A stretch of DNA of 23,492 bases, from NCBI GenBank assembly GCA_050945895.1, contig JBMNTU010000023.1:1-23492 (forward strand), given 5' to 3'. The first letter of the stretch is position 1. Every line of letters begins with the position of its first letter. The DNA is from JBMNTU01 sp050945895. Its GTDB lineage: Bacteria; Bacillota; Clostridia; Christensenellales; Christensenellaceae. Below the pieces are notes generated by a model that did not search any database, was not told where the DNA came from, and was given only the letters and a program-made list of their open reading frames with translations. This document shows positions 1 to 7,628 of this stretch, piece by piece. The position numbers and the translations under genes were made by a program.

Positions 1-57
1 TCGTTTACCATATTACTGCATACACTCCTTGATTGATTCTTTTCCAAAATCATTATA
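1..57 (-). promoter_or_regulatory. possible promoter and start of a leftward gene leaving the window
   Basis: Reading leftward there is a TATAAT -10 match at 57-52, an AAGGAG ribosome site at 30-25 and an ATG at 11-9 whose frame stays open to base 1 (M-V-N). The SD-to-ATG gap is 13 bases, longer than ideal, and no good -35 is visible. Only four codons of the putative gene are present, so nothing can be said about its product. Confidence 0.28.
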
Positions 58-73
58 TCAAGTGTGTATCTGT

Positions 74-102
74 GGGAGGCGCCTTCTGGACGCCTCCCTT
101 TT
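74..102. terminator. GC-rich hairpin downstream of the katA operon
   Basis: GGGAGGCG (74-81) pairs with CGCCTCCC (91-98) around a 9-base loop. TTTT follows on the plus strand only; on the minus strand, where the catalase-DUF454 transcript would end, no U-tract follows. It may end a plus-strand transcript or act as a weak or factor-assisted end for the leftward operon. Confidence 0.45.
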
Positions 103-153
103 GCCAATGATTATTTTACACTAAGCATGATTTTTCAAACCGGGGCGGGCGGC

Positions 154-552
154 TCAATCGCTTTCGGGCAACTGTGCTTTTTCGGGCGGGCGCTTCCGCT
201 TTGTTTTGATGAGCAGGATATGCGCCGTCACACATGCGCCCACAACGAGTAGCAAAATAGCCAGCCATGTTTTTTGCGTAATCAGCATGGAGATAATCAA
301 TCCTGTCCACAAAAAGGCAATACTGACGATTTTTGTCTTTTTAGGCACGCCGCGTTTTTCGCGATAGTTTTCAATAAAGCTGCCAAATACCGGGCTTTTA
401 GAAATCCATGCAGAAAGCCTTTTATTGCCTGTGGCAAAGCAAATTGCCGAGAGCAATATGAACGGGGTCGTGGGCATGACGGGAAGTGCCACGCCTACGG
501 CGCCGAGCCCTAAAAAAGCAAAACCAGAGATAGTTAGAACAAGGCTTTTCAT
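154..552 (-). CDS. DUF454 family (YbaN-like) small inner-membrane protein
   Basis: This 132-residue protein matches the DUF454/YbaN family in size and pattern. A first hydrophobic stretch (about 4-40) contains the family-like run GAVGVALPVMPTTPF, followed by a polar loop with KRLSAWISKSP (about 44-54) and a KKTK turn. A second hydrophobic pair (about 76-115) and a basic tail complete it. The family has no established biochemical role. It starts 18 bases after the catalase stop behind an AGGA ribosome site, so the two genes are almost certainly cotranscribed. That places it in an oxidative-stress context, but a function does not follow from this. Family assignment is fairly secure; function unknown. 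Confidence 0.85.
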   Translation of the reverse strand: MKSLVLTISGFAFLGLGAVGVALPVMPTTPFILLSAICFATGNKRLSAWISKSPVFGSFIENYREKRGVPKKTKIVSIAFLWTGLIISMLITQKTWLAILLLVVGACVTAHILLIKTKRKRPPEKAQLPESD

Positions 553-570
553 AGCTGCTTTTCCTGCGTT

Positions 571-2085
571 TTACAGCGTGGCCTTAACGCGCTCTGCCTG
601 AGGCATAGCGGCAAGCTCCGCTACCCGGCCAACATCCAGCCCCAGGCCTTCTGCAACGCGGGTCCCGTAGTCCTTGTCTGCTTTATAGAAAAGCGCGGCC
701 TGCCTGTATTTTACATTCTCCCTCGAAACGCCCTTCATATCCAGCAGAATATTGTGTATTAAGTGGTCTTTTCCAGTGTCATTAAGCACCCTGCGGTACA
801 ATTCGCCGGGCTGTACAAAATCCAGGTCTTCTACGGGAAGCTCGTGCTTTGCAAGGATGGCGTCCACTTTCATTTTAGGCGGCGAAAAGCTTCGGTCGGG
901 CACGGGCGTGCCCGGAACGGTGTTGGGGTAATAGTTGGGGCCGCCGCCAATATTCTCGTCCACATTCATAGAACCGTCCCGCTGATAGTTATTGACAGAA
1001 ACGCCTTTTGGACGGTTGACCGGAATCTGGTGGAAATTGGTGCCCAGGCGGTAGCGGTGCGCGTCCTCGTAAGAAAACAACCGGCCTTGCAGCAGCTTGT
1101 CTGGCGAAGGGCCAATACCCCGCACAAAATTGCTGGGGGCAAACGCAGCCTGCTCCACCTCGTTGAAATAATTTTCAGGGTTTCGGTTGAGCGTCATCTT
1201 ACCCAGTGGAATAAGCGGGAAATCGGAATGATACCAGACCTGCGTGACGTCAAACGGGTGGAATTTATATTTTTCCGCCTGTTCATTTGTCATGATCTGC
1301 ACAGAGATTGTCCACGACGGGAAGTCGCCGCGATCGATCGCATCAAACAAATCTTCGGTTGCATGGTCCGGATTCTCGCCGGCAAGCCGCTCCGATTCTT
1401 CCGCAGTGAGCGTTTCGTACCCCTGGTCGGTCTTGAAGTGGTACTTCACCCAAACATATTCGCCCGCTTCGTTGTACCACAGGTATGTATGCGACGAAAA
1501 ACCGTCCATATGGCGGTAATCCTTCGGGGTGCCGCGGTCGGTAAACAGCATAGTTACCTGGTGGAGAGACTCGGGTGTCAGCGACCAAAAGTCCCACTTT
1601 GCATCCGGCGGCTTCAGGTTAGACTTGGCGTCCCGCTTTTGCGTATGGATAAAATCGGGGAACTTGATTGCGTCGCGAATGAAAAAGATAGGGATATTGT
1701 TGCCTACAAGGTCGTAGTTTCCCTCCTCCGTATAGAACTTGAGCGCAAAGCCGCGCGGATCTCTGGCGGAATCGGCAGAGCCGCGCTCGCCGCCTACTGT
1801 AGAAAAGCGGGCGAACATATCGGTTTTTTTGCCTACCTGAGATAAAAACTTTGCGCAGGTATACTTTGAAAGGTCGTGGGTGACCTCGAAGGTTCCGTAT
1901 GCGCCCGCGCCCTTTGCGTGAACGACACGCTCGGGAATACGCTCGCGGTTAAAGTGTGCCAGTTTTTCCACAAGATGTACGTCCTGCATTAACGTATAGC
2001 CGGAGCGTTCCCCCGTGGAGAGAGATTCCTGGTCAGAATCTACAGGTGCGCCATGTACAGTTGTCAATTTTTCCTGATCTTTCAT
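571..2085 (-). CDS. katA: monofunctional heme catalase
   Basis: Dismutates hydrogen peroxide to water and oxygen in the cytoplasm. The 504-residue length fits a small-subunit (clade 3) catalase. The distal catalytic His is H56 in ERVVHAKG, the distal Asn is N129 in LVGNNIPIFFIRD, and the proximal heme-ligand Tyr is Y339 in RLFSYEDAHRYRLG, with R335 beside it. FARFSTVGGERGSAD and the substrate-channel segments are also intact. Translation starts at the ATG preceded by AAAGGAG at 2104-2098. DUF454 follows 18 bases downstream. The roughly 235-base upstream region contains a half match to a PerR-type box (ATGATAA, read on the minus strand) but no full site, so peroxide control by PerR is plausible, not shown. 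A catalase points to an aerotolerant or oxygen-exposed lifestyle. Confidence 0.97.
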   Translation of the reverse strand: MKDQEKLTTVHGAPVDSDQESLSTGERSGYTLMQDVHLVEKLAHFNRERIPERVVHAKGAGAYGTFEVTHDLSKYTCAKFLSQVGKKTDMFARFSTVGGERGSADSARDPRGFALKFYTEEGNYDLVGNNIPIFFIRDAIKFPDFIHTQKRDAKSNLKPPDAKWDFWSLTPESLHQVTMLFTDRGTPKDYRHMDGFSSHTYLWYNEAGEYVWVKYHFKTDQGYETLTAEESERLAGENPDHATEDLFDAIDRGDFPSWTISVQIMTNEQAEKYKFHPFDVTQVWYHSDFPLIPLGKMTLNRNPENYFNEVEQAAFAPSNFVRGIGPSPDKLLQGRLFSYEDAHRYRLGTNFHQIPVNRPKGVSVNNYQRDGSMNVDENIGGGPNYYPNTVPGTPVPDRSFSPPKMKVDAILAKHELPVEDLDFVQPGELYRRVLNDTGKDHLIHNILLDMKGVSRENVKYRQAALFYKADKDYGTRVAEGLGLDVGRVAELAAMPQAERVKATL

Positions 2086-2126
2086 AATTCTAGCATGCTC
2101 CTTTCCATAAGATCGACTCGATTATC

Positions 2127-2216
2127 ATTGAATGCAAATTAAGCGAAACAAAGAAAACCCGAACAATAAACCAGCTATATACCAATTGGCTTAAAACAGC
2201 CGCACGAGCATTCAAT
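2127..2216. repeat. 9-base inverted repeat upstream of katA
   Basis: ATTGAATGC at 2127-2135 and its exact reverse complement GCATTCAAT at 2208-2216 lie 81 bases apart centre to centre in the catalase leader. The nearer copy adjoins ATGATAAT (minus-strand reading). The pair could be two operator half-sites in opposite orientation, but a chance match is possible in an AT-rich spacer of this length. Confidence 0.3.
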
Positions 2217-2278
2217 ATAAAATATAGTGTTTTATAAATATAACCATAAAAAGCAGGCAGCAAACCGCCGCTGGGTAC

Positions 2279-2306
2279 AAAAAAACCCGCCTGCTATGCA
2301 GGCGGG
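2279..2306 (-). terminator. intrinsic terminator of the LCP gene
   Basis: CCCGCCTGC (2286-2294) and GCAGGCGGG (2298-2306) form a perfect 9-bp stem with a TAT loop. On the minus strand a run of seven T follows (2285-2279). It lies 14 bases past the LCP stop codon. Confidence 0.93.
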
Positions 2307-2320
2307 CCAGATATACGCGG

Positions 2321-3358
2321 TTATGCCGGGTTGTACAGCAGCTCCAGCATCAGAGGAAGCATTTCGTCCTGGTGGGGGATGTAAAACCATATGCCGTCAA
2401 TAACTTCCGGATGGCCTTCTTCAAGCAGGCGGAAGTTCATGCTGTCTATGCTGGTTTTATCCAGCACGGCGGCAAACGAAAGAATCTGGTTGAGGTTGAG
2501 GTTTGTTTTGCCGAAGTTGAGGAAAGTATCCAGCAGTGCGGAAGCAGAGTCCACCGCGCCCATAGACTTAATTTTCCGGGCCATGGCTTTCATAAATTCC
2601 TGCTCGTGGCGCTGGCGGTCTGTTTCGCCGTCGGCCATCTGCTTACGGTTTTCCAGATATTTTCGTACTTTGTCGCCCTTTAGGTCAATTGTATCGCCTT
2701 TGCTGCCAAGGTCTGGAAAATCCTGATCCAGCGTTACTTCTATGCCGTCCAGCGCATCGGCTAGCTTGGGCAGGCCGCCCAGGTCGATCGAAATATAGTA
2801 ATTGATGGGCACATTTACAAGGCCGTCACACTCCAGCATCAGCGAGGTGCAGCGCATTGCGTTTTCTGCGGAATAGTAGCTGGGGCCGCCGCCGTATGCA
2901 TAGGCAGCATTCAGTTTGTCCAGCGCTTCCGATGTTATTTTGCCTGTGCTTTTATCTACATGCGAAACCATAGCGCGAGAATCTCGCGGGATGGAAGTAA
3001 ATGAAATTTGGTCGGTATCGAAGTCAATCGTGCAAAGCATGATCATATCGCTACGCCAGCCCATGTTTGCTTTTTCGCGTTCCGCATCCGAATCGATGCC
3101 AAGCAGCAATATGTTGACGACGTTTTCTTTGGGCGCATAGCGCTTTCCGTTAATATCGATGATCCCGTTGTCGTTTTCTGCATAACTAACATGGTCTTCG
3201 TCCAAAGCCGCCCGGTCTGCGTCCACTTGTTCGCTGTTTGCAAACGCCGCCTCCGGGTTTTCCTTGGCCTGATATACATTGTACAGCACCACTACGGCAA
3301 CAACGGCAAGTACAATGAGGATAATGACAAAAATCCTGATTCCTTTTTTATAATTCAA
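2321..3358 (-). CDS. LytR-CpsA-Psr (LCP) family cell-wall polymer ligase
   Basis: LCP proteins transfer undecaprenyl-linked anionic polymers such as teichoic acid or capsule to peptidoglycan outside the membrane. A short cytoplasmic head (NYKKG) precedes one transmembrane helix at about residues 9-27. The LCP domain then begins at NILLLGID, with the conserved polar sites RSDMIMLCTID, SIPRDSR and KLNAAYAYGG, and ends near the C terminus. I chose the TTG at 3358 because GGGAGG lies 9 bases ahead of it; an in-frame ATG 66 bases upstream lacks a ribosome site and would add an atypical head. That gives 345 residues. The gene stands alone, divergent from a penicillin-binding protein, which fits wall assembly. 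The polymer substrate cannot be read from sequence. Confidence 0.92.
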   Translation of the reverse strand: MNYKKGIRIFVIILIVLAVVAVVVLYNVYQAKENPEAAFANSEQVDADRAALDEDHVSYAENDNGIIDINGKRYAPKENVVNILLLGIDSDAEREKANMGWRSDMIMLCTIDFDTDQISFTSIPRDSRAMVSHVDKSTGKITSEALDKLNAAYAYGGGPSYYSAENAMRCTSLMLECDGLVNVPINYYISIDLGGLPKLADALDGIEVTLDQDFPDLGSKGDTIDLKGDKVRKYLENRKQMADGETDRQRHEQEFMKAMARKIKSMGAVDSASALLDTFLNFGKTNLNLNQILSFAAVLDKTSIDSMNFRLLEEGHPEVIDGIWFYIPHQDEMLPLMLELLYNPA

Positions 3359-3459
3359 CTGGCTTTTCCTCCCGTTTATACGGATTTTGCACGAGGCGTA
3401 AATCCGACACATAACTACCGTCACTATCTTAAAGCATTTTTACCGGAAAAAATAGTCTA

Positions 3460-3488
3460 TTCATAAAAATTTTACACAATGGAAACAA
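3460..3488 (-). promoter_or_regulatory. candidate promoter of the LCP gene
   Basis: On the minus strand, TTGTTT (3488-3483) and TATGAA (3465-3460) are separated by 17 bases, about 100 bases upstream of the TTG start. Other weaker combinations exist nearby, so this is tentative. Confidence 0.38.
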
Positions 3489-3577
3489 GCGGGAGAAGGT
3501 TTTACAGCAGGAAAAGTTTTGTATAGCAGTGTCTTTTTTGAGGGGGAACCGATATACAAATGCAAATACGCATATCT

Positions 3578-3607
3578 TTGCATTTCGCTGCATAAATAGG
3601 GTATAAT
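3578..3607 (+). promoter_or_regulatory. promoter of the penicillin-binding protein gene
   Basis: TTGCAT (3578-3583), an 18-base spacer and a consensus TATAAT (3602-3607) sit 27 bases ahead of the ATG. Confidence 0.8.
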
Positions 3608-3634
3608 GACAAAAAAGTTTACAAGAGACTGGAT

Positions 3635-5920
3635 ATGCGGAAAAAAATACTGACCTACACCATATGTATAATAATGATTGTGGCCTTGGCGGCTGGCTTT
3701 TCCGGCTGTGCGGTAACGGACGGCGCTGCCAACACAGGCTATGCGTTTGTCGCGGAGATAGCCGAGCAGGACTATGCCGGCGCATATGAATATATCTATT
3801 CCTTTTCGCCGGACATACAAAGCAAGGACGATTTTGTTGCCCGCTACGAAAATATTTATGAGGCGCTGGAAATTGATTCGGTGCGGCTGCTTTCCCGGAA
3901 TGTGGAAGAGCGGTCGGAAAGCGAATATGTGCTGACCTACACGATGCAGCTGGAAAGCGCGCTGCTGGGAACACTGACCTATAACTACAGCACCGAGATC
4001 ATTTCGGGGCCGCTTGGCTACAATGTTATTTATACGCCCGCGCTCATTTTGCCTATGCTGGAAGAGGGAGACAAAATCCGCGTCAGCAACCAGTCGGGCA
4101 CGCGCGGTGAGATTTTTTCCGCCGACGGCGAACTGCTGGCAAAAAATGATTATGCGCAAAGCATTTATATTGACCTGGACAAGGAGCCGGACTTTCCGGC
4201 AATCCTTTCGTTCCTGGCGAATGACTATGGCGGCGACCCCGAACGCCTGCAGAAAAAATATGACAATGCTGTAGAGAAGGAATTTCCGACAGAGGTGCTG
4301 ATGACCTTCCCCAAAGGAACGTTGAGCGAGGATGAAAAGGCGCGCATTTCGGAAATCGAAGGACTGGGCGTGGACGAGAGCAGGCTGTCGCCGGTGCGGT
4401 ATTACCCCCTTCGGGATACGGCCTCGCATATGGTGGGCTATTTGAACTCCCCGACGGACGAACAACTGGAGCAGTATAAGGATGCGGGCATAACGGAAAA
4501 TTCGCTGGTGGGGCAAACGGGAATCGAAAAGGAATACGAGGAAACGCTGCGGGCGCAAAACGGCCGTATCATTTATATTGAGGACAGCAAGGGCGAAATG
4601 AAAGAGGTTTTGCACGAAGAGGCGAAGGCAGACGGCGCAGACGTGTACCTGACCATCGATTCTGAATTGCAGTCCCGCGCCTATACGCTGCTTGCGGCCA
4701 ACCTGAAGGAAGGGCAAAGCGGCGCCGTTGTAGTTATGGACTATAAAACGGGCGATGTGCAGGCGCTTTGTTCTTATCCGTCTTACGACAACAACCTGTT
4801 TAGCTTTCCCATAGCGCCCGAAGTTTGGGAATATTACACCGACGAGGCAAACCAAAACCCGCTTCACTTCCGGGCCACACAGTCTACCTATACGCCGGGC
4901 TCTACATTCAAACCGTTTGCGGCGGTTCCGGCGATTGAAAGCGGTATTCTGACGGAAGGCTCTACGCCCGAAGTTTCGATCGAGCGTGTGGACAACGTAG
5001 ACACATGGACGCCGAATGCGGAAGGCTGGCATTATGGCGCGATTACGCGTTCGGAGGCGCCGGTGGGCGAGGGCGGCTGGATTTTTGTAAACGCAATGAA
5101 ATCTTCCGATAATATATTCTTTGCATATTACACGTTGCGGTATGTGCAGGAATATGGGCAAGAGCAATACCTGAACTATCTGGCGGATATCGGCATTGGC
5201 GAGGCGCCGGAGTTTGAGCTGCCCCTTAAGGCGTCCAACCTTTACAACAAAGATGCCGAGCAAAACCTGGATCTTCCGGTGCGTACCGGCTATGGCATGG
5301 CGCAGCTTTTGGTCAGCCCGCTGCAAATGGCTTCGATGTACACGGCATTTGAAAACGGCGGAGATATTGTCAACCCGACGATCGTGGATAAAATTTCGCG
5401 CACAGACGAAAATGGGGAACAGGTTTTATACGAGAATGAAACGACCTATTTTAAGCAGGGGATTATGAAACAATCCACCATCGATATGGAAAAAGTGGCG
5501 CTGCGCCGCGTGTTTAAGGATGGAACGGCCTACCACGCGAAGCTTTCGGGCATAGAGAGCATTTATGGTAAAACAGGAACGGCTATGCTGGGGGAAAACA
5601 ACGAGCGCGAGGTCAACTGGATCGTGGGAATAAACAGCGCCTCCGACGATGGAAAAGTATACCTGGTGGTTGTGGACAGCAAGAAAAATGAAGGCAAGCT
5701 TGCTAAGCTTGCCGTGCTCAATGGGCTTATGGACAAAAGCAACTACAATAATGCATTGAATGGATTGGCGGTGCAGGAGGATAGCGCTTCGGACAATGGC
5801 GCAAACGATACGGGAGAGCCGAACAGCGCCGATCCGGGAGACAACACCGACCCTGTTCCGGATAATGACCCGCCGGATATTATTCCGCCGGAAGATGTGA
5901 ATGACCCGGACGAGGAATGA
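3635..5920 (+). CDS. class B penicillin-binding protein, MecA/PBP2a-like architecture
   Basis: A D,D-transpeptidase cross-linking peptidoglycan outside the membrane. The 761 residues start with a hydrophobic signal ending at a lipobox-like FSGC (Cys about 25). An NTF2-like domain (about 30-145) with a MecA_N-type pattern follows, then the PBP dimer domain beginning at RGEIFSADGELLAKN and containing a SHMVGYLNSP-type segment. The transpeptidase domain starts near 340. Its active-site triads are complete: STFK (S423, K426), SDN (491-493) in SSDNIFFA, and KTG (646-648). The GW/TRSE and SSDNIFFA segments resemble staphylococcal PBP2a as I recall that sequence. An acidic Asp/Pro/Asn-rich tail (about 705-761) is unusual. 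It is monocistronic, with no adjacent blaR/blaI-type regulators. Whether it has low beta-lactam affinity is not decided by these motifs. The ribosome site is weak. Confidence 0.93.
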   Translation: MRKKILTYTICIIMIVALAAGFSGCAVTDGAANTGYAFVAEIAEQDYAGAYEYIYSFSPDIQSKDDFVARYENIYEALEIDSVRLLSRNVEERSESEYVLTYTMQLESALLGTLTYNYSTEIISGPLGYNVIYTPALILPMLEEGDKIRVSNQSGTRGEIFSADGELLAKNDYAQSIYIDLDKEPDFPAILSFLANDYGGDPERLQKKYDNAVEKEFPTEVLMTFPKGTLSEDEKARISEIEGLGVDESRLSPVRYYPLRDTASHMVGYLNSPTDEQLEQYKDAGITENSLVGQTGIEKEYEETLRAQNGRIIYIEDSKGEMKEVLHEEAKADGADVYLTIDSELQSRAYTLLAANLKEGQSGAVVVMDYKTGDVQALCSYPSYDNNLFSFPIAPEVWEYYTDEANQNPLHFRATQSTYTPGSTFKPFAAVPAIESGILTEGSTPEVSIERVDNVDTWTPNAEGWHYGAITRSEAPVGEGGWIFVNAMKSSDNIFFAYYTLRYVQEYGQEQYLNYLADIGIGEAPEFELPLKASNLYNKDAEQNLDLPVRTGYGMAQLLVSPLQMASMYTAFENGGDIVNPTIVDKISRTDENGEQVLYENETTYFKQGIMKQSTIDMEKVALRRVFKDGTAYHAKLSGIESIYGKTGTAMLGENNEREVNWIVGINSASDDGKVYLVVVDSKKNEGKLAKLAVLNGLMDKSNYNNALNGLAVQEDSASDNGANDTGEPNSADPGDNTDPVPDNDPPDIIPPEDVNDPDEE

Positions 5921-5967
5921 AAATTCGCCGCAGGAGTAGCGGAAGGATGGCGTATGCCTGCCCAACA

Positions 5968-6010
5968 AAAAACAAACCTAAATAGGCATATGCCGTAATG
6001 GTTTGTTTTT
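5968..6010. terminator. bidirectional terminator between the PBP and MsrA-like genes
   Basis: AAAAACAAACC (5968-5978) pairs with GGTTTGTTTTT (6000-6010) over 11 bp. Inside the loop a second self-complementary element, GGCATATGCC (5985-5994), makes a nested hairpin. The T-rich arm on the plus strand and A-rich arm on the other side suit two convergent genes. Confidence 0.75.
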
Positions 6011-6038
6011 ATTTCGATTTGATTTTGAATACGCCCGG

Positions 6039-6554
6039 CTAACAGCCGCGTACATAATTTCTTGCGTAACCCAGATCGATCTTACCGATGCTGCAGTAGC
6101 CGCCCGGATGCTTTACGAGGTACTTCTGGTGGTATTCTTCTGCCGGATAGTAGCACCGAAGCGGCGCTATCTCTGTTACGATCTGGCGGTCGTACCTGGC
6201 CTGGTTATCCGAAATAAACCGGTCGATCACCGGTTTGTCTTCGTCCTCTGCATAGAAGATTCCAGACCGGTATTGCGCACCCGAATCGCCTGGCTGTTCG
6301 CTTTCGACGGTTGGGTCTACCACGCGGAAATACAGATGCAAAATATCTTCGAGTGCAATTGCGTCGGTATCGAACCGGACGCAAACAACCTGTGCATATC
6401 CGGTGTCTCCCCGGATAACATCCACATAAGTGGGAGCCTGCCCCTCTCCGTTTGCATACCCGACCTGTGTCGACAGTATGCCCTGTACGGAATCGAAGTA
6501 TTTTTGCATACCCCAAAAGCTGCCGCTCGCAAGATATATAGCCTTCCTGCCCAT
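6039..6554 (-). CDS. MsrA-fold protein lacking the catalytic cysteine
   Basis: The 171 residues align end to end with peptide-methionine (S)-S-oxide reductase. The fold signatures are present: FWG (13-15), GYANGE, APTY, AQYRSGIFY, AEEYHQKYL and GYCSIGKID. The motif normally reading GCFWG is GSFWG: the codon is AGC (Ser12), so it is neither Cys nor a UGA selenocysteine codon. The active-site Glu of TGHAE (Glu94 of E. coli MsrA) is Gln55 in TGYAQ, and the Glu after FWG is Gln17. The equivalents of Asp129 and Tyr134 remain (D90, Y95), as do C154 in GYC and a terminal C171. Ordinary sulfoxide reduction should therefore fail. The frame is intact with a strong ribosome site (GAGGGGGG), which argues against a decaying pseudogene. 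An intact MsrA is encoded at 17119-17640. It may bind methionine sulfoxide proteins or have another role. Confidence 0.9.
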   Translation of the reverse strand: MGRKAIYLASGSFWGMQKYFDSVQGILSTQVGYANGEGQAPTYVDVIRGDTGYAQVVCVRFDTDAIALEDILHLYFRVVDPTVESEQPGDSGAQYRSGIFYAEDEDKPVIDRFISDNQARYDRQIVTEIAPLRCYYPAEEYHQKYLVKHPGGYCSIGKIDLGYARNYVRGC

Positions 6555-6593
6555 ATTTAACCCCCCTCAGGACAAATATATATCTTATCTGGA

Positions 6594-6602
6594 ATCATAC
6601 CA
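6594..6602 (-). promoter_or_regulatory. extended -10 promoter of the MsrA-like gene
   Basis: On the minus strand, TGG followed by TATGAT (6602-6594) forms an extended -10 about 40 bases ahead of the ATG. The -35 region is T-rich but has no clear match. Confidence 0.5.
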
Positions 6603-6663
6603 CAAAGCATGGGAAAAATAAATGTATAATCTGTGAAATTTATGTAGTTTTTCTGTGATAGAG

Positions 6664-6693
6664 TTGTACTTTCAATTATTCTTTTGATACAAT
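6664..6693 (+). promoter_or_regulatory. promoter of the repeat protein-MutS-like operon
   Basis: TTGTAC (6664-6669), an 18-base spacer and TACAAT (6688-6693), about 50 bases ahead of the first start codon. Confidence 0.72.
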
Positions 6694-6744
6694 GGATGTG
6701 TATACATTCCCAAATCCGTATTTTGCGTATGAAGGATGGATCGT

Positions 6745-7623
6745 ATGAAAAAGAAATTAATTCTGATTTTATCTGTTTTAATAGTTTTTATGACACTTCC
6801 TGTTGTGGCAGAGGCCGCTTACGAAATCACGCTTTCGGTAGAGCCGGAAAACACCGGAACGGTGGAAGGCGGGGGAACCTACGAGGACGGCGAAAATGCA
6901 ACGCTGGTTGCTACGCCTGCTGCCGGATATGCGTTTATGGGCTGGTACAACATCAACGACATGGAAAACCCCGTCAGCACCTCTGCGGAATATGTCTACG
7001 ACCTGGAAGCCAGCCGCACATATGTTGCAAAGTTTGCGCGTAAATATTCTGTCCAGACGGACAGTGTGCCGTCGGATGGCGGAAGCACAACGGGCGCGGG
7101 TCAGTTTTTGCCTGGCGAATCGGTCACGATTAACGCGCAGCCCAGCCCGGGGTTCATATTCAGCGGATGGTTTTTGGAAGGAACAACAAATGCGGTGAGT
7201 ACGCAGCCGTCTTATACGTTTACAGTTGGTGAACAGGATGTACGCTTTACCGCAAACTTCACGGCAAATTATAACCTGGGAATCAGCATTGATCCTGTAG
7301 AGGGGGGAACGGCGATTGGATCGGGCCAATACAGCGGCGGCAGCGTCGTCAATGTTGAGGCGATCCCGCATGAGTCTTACCGCTTTATTGGCTGGTTTGA
7401 CGAAACAAACCTTTCGAACGCCCTCAGCACAGAACAGAATTGGAGCCTTAACCTGGACGAAGACCGCGTCATTGTCGCAAAATTCGACAGAAGCTACGGC
7501 TATACACTGACGCGCGTGTTTATTGTTGTTGCAATTGGTGTGGCTGCCGCGGTCGGCGTCTTTATACTGGTGCGGCGCACCTCCACCATACGCCGGCGGC
7601 GTAATTATGGCAGAAGGCGCTAG
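6745..7623 (+). CDS. secreted, membrane-anchored protein with three InlB B-type (Flg_new-like) repeats
   Basis: The ATG at 6745 is preferred because AAGGA at 6732-6736 precedes it by 8 bases and overlaps the alternative ATG at 6736. The 292-residue product has a signal peptide with an AEA-like cleavage site near residue 24. Three tandem repeats of about 72 residues follow (about 26-97, 101-172, 176-247). Each carries a GG/GxGxY turn, a G/N-x-x-V/A strand, GYxFxGW or its variant YRFIGW, a middle NAxST/NPVST segment, and an ending VAKF or TANF. One transmembrane helix (about 255-276) and a very basic tail (RRRRNYGRRR) end the protein, so the repeats should face outside with the tail in the cytoplasm. 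There is no LPXTG motif. Such repeats usually serve as adhesin or spacer modules. It leads an operon with the MutS-like gene, an unexpected partner. Confidence 0.85.
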   Translation: MKKKLILILSVLIVFMTLPVVAEAAYEITLSVEPENTGTVEGGGTYEDGENATLVATPAAGYAFMGWYNINDMENPVSTSAEYVYDLEASRTYVAKFARKYSVQTDSVPSDGGSTTGAGQFLPGESVTINAQPSPGFIFSGWFLEGTTNAVSTQPSYTFTVGEQDVRFTANFTANYNLGISIDPVEGGTAIGSGQYSGGSVVNVEAIPHESYRFIGWFDETNLSNALSTEQNWSLNLDEDRVIVAKFDRSYGYTLTRVFIVVAIGVAAAVGVFILVRRTSTIRRRRNYGRRR

Positions 7624-7628
7624 GCGCA

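Noticed and set aside
763..1845. A 360-codon plus-strand open frame opposite the catalase gene
   Set aside because: The catalase carries all its catalytic residues; the opposite frame has no domain or ribosome site.
2098..2140. A PerR or Fur box upstream of katA
   Set aside because: Only one half-site (ATGATAA) resembles the PerR consensus; the other half does not match, so no operator is called.
3461..5326. A 621-codon open frame on the minus strand opposite the penicillin-binding protein gene
   Set aside because: It is antisense to a gene with complete PBP motifs, has the Arg/His/Val-rich composition typical of a shadow frame in this GC range, and has no ribosome site.
6039..6554. The possibility that the first MsrA-like gene is a selenoprotein or a frameshifted pseudogene
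   Set aside because: The key codon is AGC, not TGA, and the frame is open from a good ribosome site to a normal stop, with all other fold motifs present.
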